Assembly: GCF_016907835.1 (NCBI RefSeq)
Contig: NZ_JAFBCT010000001.1
Location: forward strand, 1,984,001-2,048,000
DNA: 64,000 bases
Origin: Agromyces cerinus
GTDB lineage: Bacteria; Actinomycetota; Actinomycetes; Actinomycetales; Microbacteriaceae
Direction of reading: 5' to 3'
Made by a program: the position numbers and the translations under genes. Positions 46,593 to 55,974 of this stretch are shown piece by piece. How positions within the stretch are numbered: position 1 is the stretch's first letter; every line of letters starts with the position of its first letter. The notes beneath the pieces are model-generated. The model did no database searches. It was given only the letters and a program-made list of their open reading frames with translations, and was not told the DNA's origin.

Positions 46593-47594
46593 CTACCCGC
46601 ACGTGCCCTTCTGCTCGAGGCTCGCGGAGTCGAGCACGAGACCGTCGGCCTGGAGCCGGATCGCTGCGGCACCGGGCGCCACCGCGATCGACTCGAGCTG
46701 CACGCCCTCGGGCAGCCGGTCGGCGATGCAGATCTCGAGCGGGTCGCCGCCGAGGAGACGCTCGATGACGCCCGACACGTCGATCGACGCGCCGACCGCA
46801 CCCACCTCGACGCCTTCGGGTTCGAGCAGCACCGAGTCGCCTGCAGCGACCGGGGTGGCCGTCACCTGGTACGTGATCGGGAGGCCGAAGATCTCGATGC
46901 TCCCCTCGTAGCCGACGGTGCCGTCGCCGAGGGTGAGCCCGGTCTCGACCCCCGCGACGGTGATGAGCTGGTTGATCGAGTCGGCGTCGGCGGTGATCGT
47001 CGCCGTCAGCTGCTCGACCGGCGAAGCGAGATCGACCGGCATGCCCTCGGCGACGACCGAGACGGCGATGGGTGCGCCCTCGACGGTCAGGGCGGGCGCA
47101 TCGAGTTCGACGTGCTGCATCGTGCCTGAGAGGTACTGCCCGATCACCGAGAACCCGCCGATCGCCACGGTGACATCGCCTTCGACGCCGTCGGGCAGAT
47201 TGGCCTCGATCTCCTCGGCGACCCGCTGCTCGGCGATGCCGCGCGCGACGAGGTCGGCCACGACGACGAGCGCCACGACCACCGCCAGCACGATGCCGAC
47301 GACGATCCAGATGCGGGCGGCGCGTCCGAGCCGCTGGCGTTCGCGGGGCTCGTCGGCATCGGTCGGAGGCGTGGCGGCGGTGGCACCGGCGGCCGCGGCG
47401 GACGCGCCGGCCGCGGCACCCGCGGCCGCATACGGCTCGATCACCTCGGTCGGCTGCTCGTCCGAGGCATCCGTCTCGATGACCAGGGTGTCGCCCGACC
47501 CGTCGTCGCCGGTCTCGTCGATGCCGACCGGCTCGACCGGCCCGGTCGTCTCGGGGGCGTCGCCCGCGTCGTGCTCGTCGCCGTGCTTCGCCAT
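46593..47594 (-). CDS. DUF2993 (LmeA-like) membrane protein
   Basis: 333 residues from ATG 47594 with GGAGG upstream; the open frame continues to 49397 only as antisense to argS-type codons and is rejected. An acidic, Ala-rich cytoplasmic N-terminus (1-90), one membrane helix (about 94-115) and an extracytoplasmic DUF2993 domain. Some members, such as mycobacterial LmeA, bind phospholipid and affect mannosylated glycolipid length. The long N-terminal tail is unusual compared with LmeA. It follows argS by 26 bp. Confidence 0.85.
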   Translation of the reverse strand: MAKHGDEHDAGDAPETTGPVEPVGIDETGDDGSGDTLVIETDASDEQPTEVIEPYAAAGAAAGASAAAAGATAATPPTDADEPRERQRLGRAARIWIVVGIVLAVVVALVVVADLVARGIAEQRVAEEIEANLPDGVEGDVTVAIGGFSVIGQYLSGTMQHVELDAPALTVEGAPIAVSVVAEGMPVDLASPVEQLTATITADADSINQLITVAGVETGLTLGDGTVGYEGSIEIFGLPITYQVTATPVAAGDSVLLEPEGVEVGAVGASIDVSGVIERLLGGDPLEICIADRLPEGVQLESIAVAPGAAAIRLQADGLVLDSASLEQKGTCG

Positions 47595-47620
47595 CGGGGC
47601 CTCCGGATCGGGGTGGTGGG

Positions 47621-49294
47621 TCACATGCGTTCGGGTGCCGACACGCCGAGCAGCTCGAGACCGTTGCGGATGACCTGCCCCGTCGCGTCGTTCAGCCAGA
47701 GCCTCGTGCGGTGCAGCTCGCCGATCGGCTCCTCGCCGAGCGGGAGCACCCGGCAGTTGTCGTACCAGCGATGGTAGAGCCCGGCGAGCTCCTCGATGTA
47801 GCGCGCAACGCGATGCGGTTCGCGCAGCTCGGCCGACTGGGCGACGATTCGCGGGAACTCCTGCAGCGCGCCGAGGAGCGCCGACTCGGTTTCGTGGGTC
47901 AGGAGCTCGGGCGCGAACGACGCGCGGTCGAGGCCGACGGATGCCGCGTTGCGGTCGACCGCGCACGTGCGGGCGTGGGCGTACTGCACGTAGAAGACGG
48001 GGTTGTCGTTCGTGCGGCGCTGCAGGATCTCGGGGTCGATCGTGAGCGGCGAATCCGCGGGGTACCGGCCGAGCGTGTAGCGCAGCGCGTCGGTGCCGAG
48101 CCAGGCCTGCAGGTCGTCGAGCTCGATGATGTTGCCGGCGCGCTTGGAGAGCTTCGCGCCGTTGATCGACACGAGCTGGCCGATGAGCACCTCGACGTCG
48201 CGCTCGGGGTCGTCGCCTGCGGCGCCGGCGAGGGCCTTCAGACGGTGCACGTAACCGTGGTGGTCGGCGCCGAGCAGGTAGATCTTGTGGCCGAACCCGC
48301 GGTCGCCCTTGTCGAGGTAGTACGCGGCGTCGGCTGCGAAGTAGGTGTAGACGCCGTTGCCGCGACGGATGACCCGGTCCTTGTCGTCGCCGAAGTCGGT
48401 CGTGCGCACCCACACGGCGTCGTCGAGGTCGAAGACGTGGCCCTGGGCCCGCAGCCGCTCGACGGCCGTGTCGATGTCGGAGAGGCCGTCGTCGCCCTTC
48501 GCGTGCAGGCGGCGTTCGCTCGTCCACACGTCGAAGTGCACGTTGAACCGGGCGAGCGAGGCGCGGATCTCGGCGAGCTGCAGCTCGTAGGCGATCTCGG
48601 TCGCGGTGTGCAGGGCCACGGCGTCGTCGAGGTCGAGGAGCTTCGGCTCGCGCTCGAGCACCTGACGGGCGAGCTCGCCGATGTAGGCGCCCGGGTAGCC
48701 GCCCTCGGGGGTGGGCTCGCCCTTCGCCGCTGCGAGCACCGACGCACCGAAGTTCTCCATCTGGTTGCCGGCGTCGTTGATGTAGTACTCGTTGGCGACC
48801 TCGGCGCCCGCGGCACGGAGCACCCGGCTGATCGAGTCGCCGAGCGCAGCCCAACGGGTGTGGCCGATGTGCAGCGGACCGGTGGGGTTCGCCGACACGA
48901 ACTCGAGGTTGATGACGCTGCCCGCGAGGGTGTCGCTCGTGCCGTAGGAGGGCCCTGCCTCGACGATGGACTTGGCGAGCGCGCCGGCGGCCGCGGCGTC
49001 GAGTCGGATGTTGATGAAGCCGGGGCCGGCCACTTCGGCGCTCGCGACGCCGTCGACGCCGGCGAGGCCGGTCGCGAGTTCGGTCGCGAGTTCGCGCGGG
49101 TTCACGCCGAGCGGCTTCGCGACGCGCATCGCGATGTTCGAGGCCCAATCGCCGTGCTCGCGGTTCTTCGGGCGCTCGAGCGCGACGTCGTTCGCCGTGA
49201 GGTCGAACGCGACCTCGTCGCCCGCAGCGCGACGTCGCTCGACGATGGCGAGGACGAGGGCGTGCAGGGCGTGCGAAAGATCGGCGGGAGTCAC
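47621..49294 (-). CDS. argS: arginyl-tRNA synthetase
   Basis: 557 residues from GTG 49294, seven bases after AGGA; a TTG two codons upstream is too close to it. Class I synthetase with the HIGH motif in [13 protein letters not shown] and a KMSKS-like KLSKRAG. The N-terminal Add1 and C-terminal anticodon-binding (DALR) domains are complete. Divergent from the lipoprotein gene at 49334. Confidence 0.97.
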   Translation of the reverse strand: MTPADLSHALHALVLAIVERRRAAGDEVAFDLTANDVALERPKNREHGDWASNIAMRVAKPLGVNPRELATELATGLAGVDGVASAEVAGPGFINIRLDAAAAGALAKSIVEAGPSYGTSDTLAGSVINLEFVSANPTGPLHIGHTRWAALGDSISRVLRAAGAEVANEYYINDAGNQMENFGASVLAAAKGEPTPEGGYPGAYIGELARQVLEREPKLLDLDDAVALHTATEIAYELQLAEIRASLARFNVHFDVWTSERRLHAKGDDGLSDIDTAVERLRAQGHVFDLDDAVWVRTTDFGDDKDRVIRRGNGVYTYFAADAAYYLDKGDRGFGHKIYLLGADHHGYVHRLKALAGAAGDDPERDVEVLIGQLVSINGAKLSKRAGNIIELDDLQAWLGTDALRYTLGRYPADSPLTIDPEILQRRTNDNPVFYVQYAHARTCAVDRNAASVGLDRASFAPELLTHETESALLGALQEFPRIVAQSAELREPHRVARYIEELAGLYHRWYDNCRVLPLGEEPIGELHRTRLWLNDATGQVIRNGLELLGVSAPERM

Positions 49295-49333
49295 CCGCAA
49301 ATCCTACCCGCCGCCATTGATAAGGTTCGTCAC

Positions 49334-49954
49334 ATGCTGCGCTCGTCCCGTCTGTCCCGCACCCGTCCCGCCGCCATCGCACTCGTGGTCGCGGCATCCG
49401 CGATGCTGCTGGGCGGATGCACCGGCGAAGCGCCCGACCCCGACACGACGACCGCCCCGCCGCAGGCCAGCGAGACGCCGATCGAGACGACGCCGGCCGA
49501 GCCGACCGAGACCGCAGAGCCTCCGGTGCCGTTCGCGATCGACTGCGACGCGCTGCTGACGCCCGATCAGGTCTACGCGTTCAACCCGAACTTCGGCAGC
49601 GCTCCCGACTTCACCCCCACGGGCGATCGCCTCGCCGCCGTGGTCGACGAGGAGGGAACCGTGTGCGGCTGGCTGAACCAGACGAGCGGCGAGGTCATCG
49701 AGATCGGCGTCGCCACTCCCCCCGAGGCCGCGCTGCTCGCCCACCAGAGCGATGCCGCCGTGAACTCCACTCCCGTGCCCACCTACGGGACCCCGCCCGA
49801 GCTCGAGGGCTACTTCACCCAGGCCGACGGCAGCGGAGAGGCGCAGATCTTCAGCGGCCCGTACTGGATCGTGATCCGTTCCGCGGCGCTCTTCGAACCC
49901 GGCGACGCCGGCAAGCTCGTCGCCGACGTGCTCGCCAACCTTCCCGCCGCCTGA
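49334..49954 (+). CDS. putative lipoprotein, unknown function
   Basis: 206 residues. A lipoprotein signal peptide ends in LLGGC (Cys29), followed by a Thr/Pro/Glu-rich linker and a globular domain with two Cys. No family was recognised by eye. It starts 39 bp from argS on the other strand and is 16 bp before the ROK gene, so the two may share a transcript. Confidence 0.82.
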   Translation: MLRSSRLSRTRPAAIALVVAASAMLLGGCTGEAPDPDTTTAPPQASETPIETTPAEPTETAEPPVPFAIDCDALLTPDQVYAFNPNFGSAPDFTPTGDRLAAVVDEEGTVCGWLNQTSGEVIEIGVATPPEAALLAHQSDAAVNSTPVPTYGTPPELEGYFTQADGSGEAQIFSGPYWIVIRSAALFEPGDAGKLVADVLANLPAA

Positions 49955-49970
49955 CGCGCACGCAGCGACG

Positions 49971-51152
49971 ATGAGATCAGCACAGGGAACGCCCTCGTGG
50001 CTCGGGGCGGTCAACGACCGTGTCGGGCTCTCGGCGCTGCTCGACCACGGACCGCTCACACGCAACCGCATCTGCGAACTCGTCGGAGTGTCCAAGCCCA
50101 CCGCCTCGATGATGATGAACCGGCTGATCGCCGCGGGCGTGATCGAGGAGCGCGGCCAGGTGGCCGGCAACCCGGGCCGCAGTGCGACGCTCTACGCCGC
50201 CCGCACCGATCGTCCCCTCGGCGTCGCGATCGTGATCGAGGCCGACGAACTCCGCGCATCGGTCGTCGACGCGGCCGGCGGCGAGCGGCCGATCGTGCGC
50301 ACCCCGCTCTCCCGCGACCCCGCCGACCGTGACGCCGTGCGCGAGGTCGCTGCGGCGATCCGCGACGCGAGCGCCGCCGCGGGCACCGATCCCTCGGTGG
50401 TGCACACCGTCTGCATCGGCACGGCCGGCTACGTCGACCCGGGTGAGGAGGGCACGCTCTTCAGCGAGACCCTCCCCGGGTGGCCGGTCCGCGGCCTGCG
50501 ACGCACCCTCGAGGCCGAGCTCGGCGTCGCCGTCTTCGTCGAGAACGACGTGAACCTCGCTGCGATCGCCGAACGCCAGTCGGGCGCGGGCGAGGGCCGC
50601 GACGTGTTCGCACTGCTCTGGCTCGGCAACGGCGTCGGCGCATCGTTCGACGTGGCCGGCGACCTGCATCGCGGCAGCTTCGGCGGCGCCGGCGAGATCG
50701 GCTTCCTCCCGCTGTCGGCCGCCGCCCAGGCGCTCGACGAGCACGCCGTCACGAGTCAGGACCTCGCCGGCGCCGTGGCCGTGCGCCGCATCGCGGCCGC
50801 CCACGGACTCGACGGCACCGATCACCGCTCGGCGCTCGACGCGATCGCCGCGAGCCCCGAGCGCGCGGCGATCATCGAGGAGATCGGAGAGCGCGTCGCG
50901 CACGTCTCGCTGCCGCTCCTCGCGACGCTCGACCCCGGCCGGCTCGTGCTCGCCGGCCCCACGGCGATCGTCGGCGGCCAGCCCCTCGCCGAAGCGGTGG
51001 AACGCGGCATCCGCAGCATCAGCCGGTGGTACCCCGAGGTCGTCGCGACGCGCATCGACCACGACCCCGTGCTGCACGGCGCACGCGCGTTCCTCACCGC
51101 GAAGGTACGCGACGACCTGCTCGGCACGGTCGCCCGCCTCAGCCTCTCCTGA
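49971..51152 (+). CDS. ROK family transcriptional regulator
   Basis: 393 residues. An N-terminal winged helix (about 15-75, with SKPTASMMMNRL as recognition helix) precedes an ASKHA/ROK domain. The sugar and ATP segments are partly kept (GNGVGASFDVAGDL, GGAGEIGFLPL), but the zinc-binding CxCGxxGC motif that follows the E in typical ROK proteins is absent. So it is likely a sensor regulator, not a kinase. Its target is unknown; no sugar genes are adjacent. Confidence 0.88.
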   Translation: MRSAQGTPSWLGAVNDRVGLSALLDHGPLTRNRICELVGVSKPTASMMMNRLIAAGVIEERGQVAGNPGRSATLYAARTDRPLGVAIVIEADELRASVVDAAGGERPIVRTPLSRDPADRDAVREVAAAIRDASAAAGTDPSVVHTVCIGTAGYVDPGEEGTLFSETLPGWPVRGLRRTLEAELGVAVFVENDVNLAAIAERQSGAGEGRDVFALLWLGNGVGASFDVAGDLHRGSFGGAGEIGFLPLSAAAQALDEHAVTSQDLAGAVAVRRIAAAHGLDGTDHRSALDAIAASPERAAIIEEIGERVAHVSLPLLATLDPGRLVLAGPTAIVGGQPLAEAVERGIRSISRWYPEVVATRIDHDPVLHGARAFLTAKVRDDLLGTVARLSLS

Positions 51153-51165
51153 GCCGCCTCACCGC

Positions 51166-51183
51166 CGCCCGACGGGTCGGGCG
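51166..51183 (+). terminator. short hairpin after the ROK gene
   Basis: Perfect 7-bp stem CGCCCGA/TCGGGCG with a 4-base loop, 14 bp after the stop codon. No T-run, so termination is only possible. Confidence 0.4.
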
Positions 51184-51217
51184 CGGCCGCGCGAAGTGGT
51201 AATGTCTCTAGCTGTGC

Positions 51218-51290
51218 GCCTCCGTAGCTCAGGGGATAGAGCGCCGGTTTCCGGTACCGTAGGTCGGGGGTTCGAATCCCTCCGGGGGCA
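51218..51290 (+). tRNA. tRNA-Arg (anticodon CCG)
   Basis: 73 bases fold into a standard cloverleaf: acceptor GCCTCCG with CGGGGGC, D-stem GCTC/GAGC, anticodon loop TTCCGGT with anticodon CCG, and T-loop TTCGAAT. The outer anticodon-stem pair 27-43 is mismatched (C-T). The discriminator is A73 and no CCA is encoded. It reads CGG. Confidence 0.95.
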
Positions 51291-51346
51291 CGTTTGCAAG
51301 TGGTGGCGTCGGCGATCTGCGCCGATGATCCAGCACACGATTCGAG

Positions 51347-51374
51347 AAGCCTCGGCCGATGGCCGGGGCTTTTC
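51347..51374 (+). terminator. terminator after tRNA-Arg
   Basis: AAGCCTCGGCC (51347-51357) pairs with GGCCGGGGCTT (51361-51371) across a 3-base loop with one G-T pair, followed by TTTT within the arm end. This is the most canonical intrinsic terminator in the window. Confidence 0.85.
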
Positions 51375-51449
51375 TCGTCCGCCCGCTCGACACCCGCGAC
51401 GCCCGTAGACTCGGCTGGTCGCACCCGCTCGACGAGGAAGGCCCCGCGC

Positions 51450-52907
51450 ATGCACGCCGGCACCGGAGCTCTGCAGCTCATCGCATCGCCCCTCGGCTGG
51501 ATGAACCCGTGGAGCTTCGATCGGCTCCTCCCCTTCCTGATCGTCGGCGGCCTGGTCGTCGGCATGATCGTGCTGCGCCTGCTCGACGCGCGGGCGAAGC
51601 GCCGTGAACTCGCGCCGTCCCCCGCGCGTGCGGCCCAGGCGCCGCCGAGCTTGCAGCTCGATGAACTCGAACGCCGAGCCGGGCTCGCGCTCGTGGCATC
51701 CGACGACCGCGTCACCGCCGCCGCCGCCGAGGTCGACTACGCGGGTGCGCTCGACGGCGACGAGGTCGCCACCGTGCTCCGTTCGGCGCACGCGAAGGCG
51801 CGTGAGCAGCTCGCCGAGGCGTTCGCAGTGCAGCGCGACGCCGGCCTCACGAGCGCCCCGGACGCCGAACGGCGCGCCGCCTACGAGCGGATCCTCCGAC
51901 TGACCGACGCCGTCGACGCCGCCCTCGACCGCGACGCGCGCTCGCTCGAGCAGTTGCGCGCACTCGGCGCCCGCGCCGGCGAAGAACGCGACGCGCTCCT
52001 CGGCGAGCTCGCGGCAGTCGAACGCGACGCGGCCGGCTCGACCGCCCGACTCGCCGACGCGGCCGGCCGCTACGCCGCCGAAGCCCTCGACCCCGCGGCG
52101 ACGGCCCTCGACGACGCCCGCGCCGCCCTCGGCGATGTCCGCGCACGGCTCTCCTCCCCCGCCGTTGCGGCGCCCGGCACCGCTGCGGCAGTGCACCTCA
52201 CCTCGGCCCGCGCCGAGCTCCGCGACGCGGCCGATCGGGTCGCGGCCGCCGAGGCGGACCTCGCTGCGCTCACGGCGAGCGACCTCGCCGTCGCCGACGC
52301 CATCGCCGCCCTCGAGCGCGACATCGAGGTCGCCCGCGCGATGGACAGCGCTCGCCTGGGTTCCGTCGCCGACGATTTCACCATCGAGGCCGCGGCCCTC
52401 CGCGAGGCGCTCGCGGCGGCCGGCCGCGACCCCGTCTCGCTCGGCCGCAGGGTCGTGCGGGCGGATGCCGCGATCGACGCCGAGATCCGCGCCGGCGCGA
52501 GTGCCGGTGCGCTGTCGCAACGCGTGCTCGCCGAGCGATCGAGCTCGCTCGCCTCCGCCCGGATGCTCGTCGGCACGGCCGAGCACGCCCTCGCAGCCGA
52601 ACCCGCTGACGCCGCCGCCCGCATCCGCCGCGACGAGGCACTCGCACTGCTCGCCGAAGCGCGCGACCTGCTCTCGGCGGCGGCGCGCCCCGATCTCGCG
52701 CCCGGCGATGCCCGCGAGCGGGCCGATGCCGCGGCACACCTCGCGCGCCGGTCGTTGGCGATCGCCCGCGACGATGCCGCAGGCACCCCGGCTTCGGGCG
52801 GGCGCCTCTTCGATCGCGCGGCAGGCGGCGACGGGTTCTTCGCCGATCTCGTGGCGGGTCTCCTCGAGCGCGCCGACGAGCGGGATGCCGCAGCTCGCGG
52901 CGACTGA
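51450..52907 (+). CDS. membrane-anchored coiled-coil protein, paralog of the TPM protein
   Basis: 485 residues from ATG 51450 after GAGGAAGG. One N-terminal membrane helix (about 27-45) and then a long Ala/Arg/Asp/Glu-rich coiled coil to the end. The region from SLQLDELERRAG onward matches the post-membrane part of the next gene (LPSIEELRRQAG, and AKAREQLAEAF against AKAKVAEAFTL), so the two are paralogs. This one lacks signal peptide, TPM domain and glycine-rich tail. TAGACT at 51406-51411 is a possible -10. Function unknown; context suggests envelope stress. Confidence 0.8.
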   Translation: MHAGTGALQLIASPLGWMNPWSFDRLLPFLIVGGLVVGMIVLRLLDARAKRRELAPSPARAAQAPPSLQLDELERRAGLALVASDDRVTAAAAEVDYAGALDGDEVATVLRSAHAKAREQLAEAFAVQRDAGLTSAPDAERRAAYERILRLTDAVDAALDRDARSLEQLRALGARAGEERDALLGELAAVERDAAGSTARLADAAGRYAAEALDPAATALDDARAALGDVRARLSSPAVAAPGTAAAVHLTSARAELRDAADRVAAAEADLAALTASDLAVADAIAALERDIEVARAMDSARLGSVADDFTIEAAALREALAAAGRDPVSLGRRVVRADAAIDAEIRAGASAGALSQRVLAERSSSLASARMLVGTAEHALAAEPADAAARIRRDEALALLAEARDLLSAAARPDLAPGDARERADAAAHLARRSLAIARDDAAGTPASGGRLFDRAAGGDGFFADLVAGLLERADERDAAARGD

Positions 52908-52996
52908 ACGCACACGCTCTCCAGACCATGGACGAGGCGCAGCGCCTCCCCATAGACTCGGGTTCGTCCGTTCGGACGGGGGAAAGGCACTGGTGC

Positions 52997-55003
52997 ATGC
53001 GCGCAGTACGCAAGTGGTCCGCGGCTCTCGCGATCGTCGCAGGGGCGGTGATCGGGACCGGCGCGACCGGGCTCGCATGGGCTGAAGACCCCGTCTCATT
53101 CACGTCCTCCCCCGTCGTCGACACGGCCGGCGTGCTCGGCGGCGAGACCGACGACGTCGTCGCCGCGCTCGATGACGCTGCCGACCGCAGTGGGCGCCAG
53201 CTCTTCGTCGCCTACGTCGACGAGTTCACGAATCCCGCTTCGGCGGCCGAGTGGGCCGACGAGACGGCGATCGCCAACAACATGGGCAGTGAGGACTACC
53301 TGCTCGCCGTGGCCGTCGACGGCCGCGCCTACTACCTCTCCGCAGCGAGTGACGCGTCGATCTCCCCTGAGGAGCTCGACCGCATCAGCCTCGAGGTCAT
53401 CGAGCCGAACCTCCGCACCGAGGACTGGGCCGGCGCGGCGATCGCGGGCGCGAATGCGATCGCCGACGGATCGGCCGGCGGCGGCGCGGGCGGTGGCAGC
53501 GGCTGGGGCTTCGTCTGGTTCATCGTGATCGCCGCGATCGTCGTCGTGATCATCGCGATCGTGCTCGCACGACGCAAGAGGAAGCGCGCAGCGAGCGGTG
53601 CCGATGGTGCCGGCCAGGTGCCGCTCCCCTCGATCGAGGAGCTGCGTCGTCAGGCGGGCAGCGCCCTCGTGCAGATCGACGACGCGGTGAAGACGAGCGA
53701 GGAGGAGCTCGGCTTCGCCGTCGCCTCCTACGGCGAGGCCGCAACCGAGTCGTTCCGCACCGCCCTCGACGCCGCGAAGGCGAAGGTCGCCGAGGCGTTC
53801 ACCCTGCAGCAGCAGCTCGACGACGCCACGCCCGACGCCGATGACGAGCGCCGCGAGTGGTACGGCGGCATCATCCGGCTCACGGGCGAGGCCGATACCC
53901 TCCTCGACGAGCAGGCCGAGCAGTTCGACGAGCTGCGGGCGCTCGAACGCGACGCCCCAACCCAGCTCGCGCGGGTGCAGGAGGAGGCGACCGCGGCCGA
54001 GGCGACCATCGCGCCGGCAGAGCAGCGCCTCGCCGCACTCGGCACGCAGTACGCGGCATCCGCCACCGCGCCCGTCGCCGACAACCTGACGCAGGCGCGA
54101 TCGCGCATCGGCTTCACCCGCGAGGCGCTGGCGGCAGCGAGCACGGATGTCGCGGCGGGCGACGCCGCCCAGGCCGCGGTCGGCATCCGCGCCGCCGAGG
54201 AGTCCGTCGACCAGACGACCCTGCTGACGGCCGCCGTCGAGCGGCTCGCCGCCGATCTCGCAGCAGCGGACACCGCCGTCGCCGCCGGCGTCGACGAGCT
54301 CGACCGCGATGTCGCGACCGCACGCGGCCTGCAGCACGCCGAAGCTGCGGCGGTCGCCGATCGGGTGGCCGCGGAGTCGGCCGCCCTGAGAGCGGCGATC
54401 AGCGCGCCCGGCCGCGACCCGATCGCGCTGCAGGCGAGGCTCGAACAGGTCGATGCCGAGATCGATGCCGTGATCCAGAGCGTGCGGGATGCCGCCGAGC
54501 AGGCCGCCCGCGTGCAGGCCCAGCTCTCCCGATCGCTCACGACCGCGCGATCGCAGGTGCAGGCCGCCGAGGACTACCTCGTCGCGCGTCGCGGAGCGAT
54601 CGGCGCCGAGTCTCGCACGCGCCTGGCCGAGGCTGGGCGCCTGCTCGTGGAGGCCCAGGGCGCCGCCACGACCGACCCCACTGCCGCGCTCGCCTCCGCA
54701 CAGCGGGCCGAACGCCTCGCAGCCGAGGCGATGTCGCTCGCGCAGCGCGACGTCGGGGGCTTCGGCGGCATGGGCGGCTACGGCGGCAGCACCGGAGGCT
54801 CTTCGAGCGGCGGAGGCGACGTCTTCGGCGCCGTGCTCGGGGGCATCCTCATCAACTCGGTCCTCGGCGGCGGGGGCGGTGGCGGCTACGGCGGCGGTCG
54901 TTCCTCGGGAGGATTCGGCGGCGGGCGCAGCAGCGGCCGCTCCGCCGGCAGCTTCGGCGGCTCGGCGACGCGCTCCCGGCGCGGGAGCGGGGGCCGATTC
55001 TGA
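52997..55003 (+). CDS. TPM-domain protein with coiled coil and glycine-rich tail
   Basis: 668 residues from ATG 52997 with GAAAGG upstream. Signal peptide (1-29, cut after AWA), an extracytoplasmic TPM (TLP18.3/Psb32/MOLO-1) domain (about 35-155), a membrane helix (170-191), a coiled coil (210-590) and a Gly/Ser tail ending RRGSGGRF. TPM domains in plants aid photosystem repair and may bind divalent ions; the bacterial role is unclear. TAGACT at 52953-52958 is a possible -10. pspA follows 90 bp later, suggesting a membrane-stress unit. Confidence 0.9.
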   Translation: MRAVRKWSAALAIVAGAVIGTGATGLAWAEDPVSFTSSPVVDTAGVLGGETDDVVAALDDAADRSGRQLFVAYVDEFTNPASAAEWADETAIANNMGSEDYLLAVAVDGRAYYLSAASDASISPEELDRISLEVIEPNLRTEDWAGAAIAGANAIADGSAGGGAGGGSGWGFVWFIVIAAIVVVIIAIVLARRKRKRAASGADGAGQVPLPSIEELRRQAGSALVQIDDAVKTSEEELGFAVASYGEAATESFRTALDAAKAKVAEAFTLQQQLDDATPDADDERREWYGGIIRLTGEADTLLDEQAEQFDELRALERDAPTQLARVQEEATAAEATIAPAEQRLAALGTQYAASATAPVADNLTQARSRIGFTREALAAASTDVAAGDAAQAAVGIRAAEESVDQTTLLTAAVERLAADLAAADTAVAAGVDELDRDVATARGLQHAEAAAVADRVAAESAALRAAISAPGRDPIALQARLEQVDAEIDAVIQSVRDAAEQAARVQAQLSRSLTTARSQVQAAEDYLVARRGAIGAESRTRLAEAGRLLVEAQGAATTDPTAALASAQRAERLAAEAMSLAQRDVGGFGGMGGYGGSTGGSSSGGGDVFGAVLGGILINSVLGGGGGGGYGGGRSSGGFGGGRSSGRSAGSFGGSATRSRRGSGGRF

Positions 55004-55093
55004 GCCCCCCGACGAACCGCTCGGCCGCCGACTGACCTCCGACCGACCACGAACCGGCACGACCGAACCCTGATCACCACGAAAGGAACGACC

Positions 55094-55831
55094 ATGGCAA
55101 AGCAGTCCATCTTCGGACGGATCTCGCAGCTCCTGCGAGCCAACATCAACGGCCTCATCGACCAGGCGGAAGACCCGCAGCTGATGCTCGACCAGATGGT
55201 GCGCGACTTCACGAACTCCATCGCCGACGCCGAGGCCGCCATCGCCGAGACGATCGGCAACCTGCGCCTCCTCGAAGACGACCACCGCGAAGACGTCGAA
55301 GCAGCACGCGAGTGGGGCGAGAAGGCCGTCGCAGCCAGCCGCAAGGGCGACGAGCTCCGTGCCGCGGGCGACGCATCGGGCGCCGACAAGTTCGACAACC
55401 TCGCGAAGGTGGCTCTCAGCCGCCAGATCTCCTCCGAGAACGAGGCCAAGTCGGCCGAGCCGCAGATCGCCGCGCAGACCGAGGTCGTCGACAAGCTGAA
55501 GTCGGGCCTGAACGGCATGAAGGAGAAGCTCGTCCAGCTGCAGAACAAGCGCTCCGAGCTCGTCGCCCGTGCGAAGACCGCCGAGGCGCAGAAGCAGGTG
55601 CACGACGCCGTCAAGTCGATCGACATCCTCGACCCGACGAGCGACATCGGCCGCTTCGAAGACAAGATCCGCCGAGAGGAGGCGGTCGTGCGCGGCCAGG
55701 CCGAGCTCGCCGCGTCGAGCCTCGACGCGCAGTTCAACGAGCTCGATGACCTCGGCGAGCTCACCGAGGTCGACGCCCGACTCGCCGCGCTGAAGGCGGG
55801 CGGTTCCGGCCAGGGCGCCATCGGCGGCTGA
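55094..55831 (+). CDS. pspA: PspA/IM30 (phage shock protein A) family protein
   Basis: 245 residues from ATG 55094 with GAAAGG upstream. Almost entirely helical, with the PspA pattern FGRISQLLRANINGLIDQAEDP at the amphipathic N-terminus that binds membranes, and long coiled-coil helices. It forms ESCRT-III-like assemblies that protect the membrane. No pspB/pspC is adjacent; the TPM/coiled-coil genes upstream probably take that place. A Gly-rich end (GGSGQGAIGG) echoes the TPM protein tail. Confidence 0.93.
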   Translation: MAKQSIFGRISQLLRANINGLIDQAEDPQLMLDQMVRDFTNSIADAEAAIAETIGNLRLLEDDHREDVEAAREWGEKAVAASRKGDELRAAGDASGADKFDNLAKVALSRQISSENEAKSAEPQIAAQTEVVDKLKSGLNGMKEKLVQLQNKRSELVARAKTAEAQKQVHDAVKSIDILDPTSDIGRFEDKIRREEAVVRGQAELAASSLDAQFNELDDLGELTEVDARLAALKAGGSGQGAIGG

Positions 55832-55841
55832 TCGACCCGTC

Positions 55842-55951
55842 CGATCTGCAGGTCGAGCCTGTCGAAACCTCACGCGGTCTCGACAGGCTCGACCGATCTG
55901 CGGGTCGTGCCTGTCGAAACCTCACGGGGCCTCGACAGGCTCGACCCGCAG
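55842..55951. repeat. two tandem 52-bp palindromic units after pspA
   Basis: Units 55842-55893 and 55894-55945 match at 48 of 52 positions. Each is itself a hairpin: the first has a perfect 14-bp stem (55852-55865 with 55880-55893); the second extends to 20 bp with one mismatch (55898-55917 with 55932-55951). The core GAGCCTGTCGAA is shared with the repeats at 30237 and 32392. They fill the gap between pspA and the arginase-fold gene and may terminate pspA transcription. Confidence 0.9.
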
Positions 55952-55974
55952 TGGAACACGAGATACTTGAGAAC

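Noticed and set aside
47595-49397. N-terminal extension of the DUF2993 gene over argS
   Set aside because: Arg/Pro-rich shadow of argS; the real start at 47594 has GGAGG and a sensible topology.
55842-55951. Possible CRISPR or attachment site
   Set aside because: Only two units without unique spacers, and each is a palindrome; no integrase or cas gene is present.
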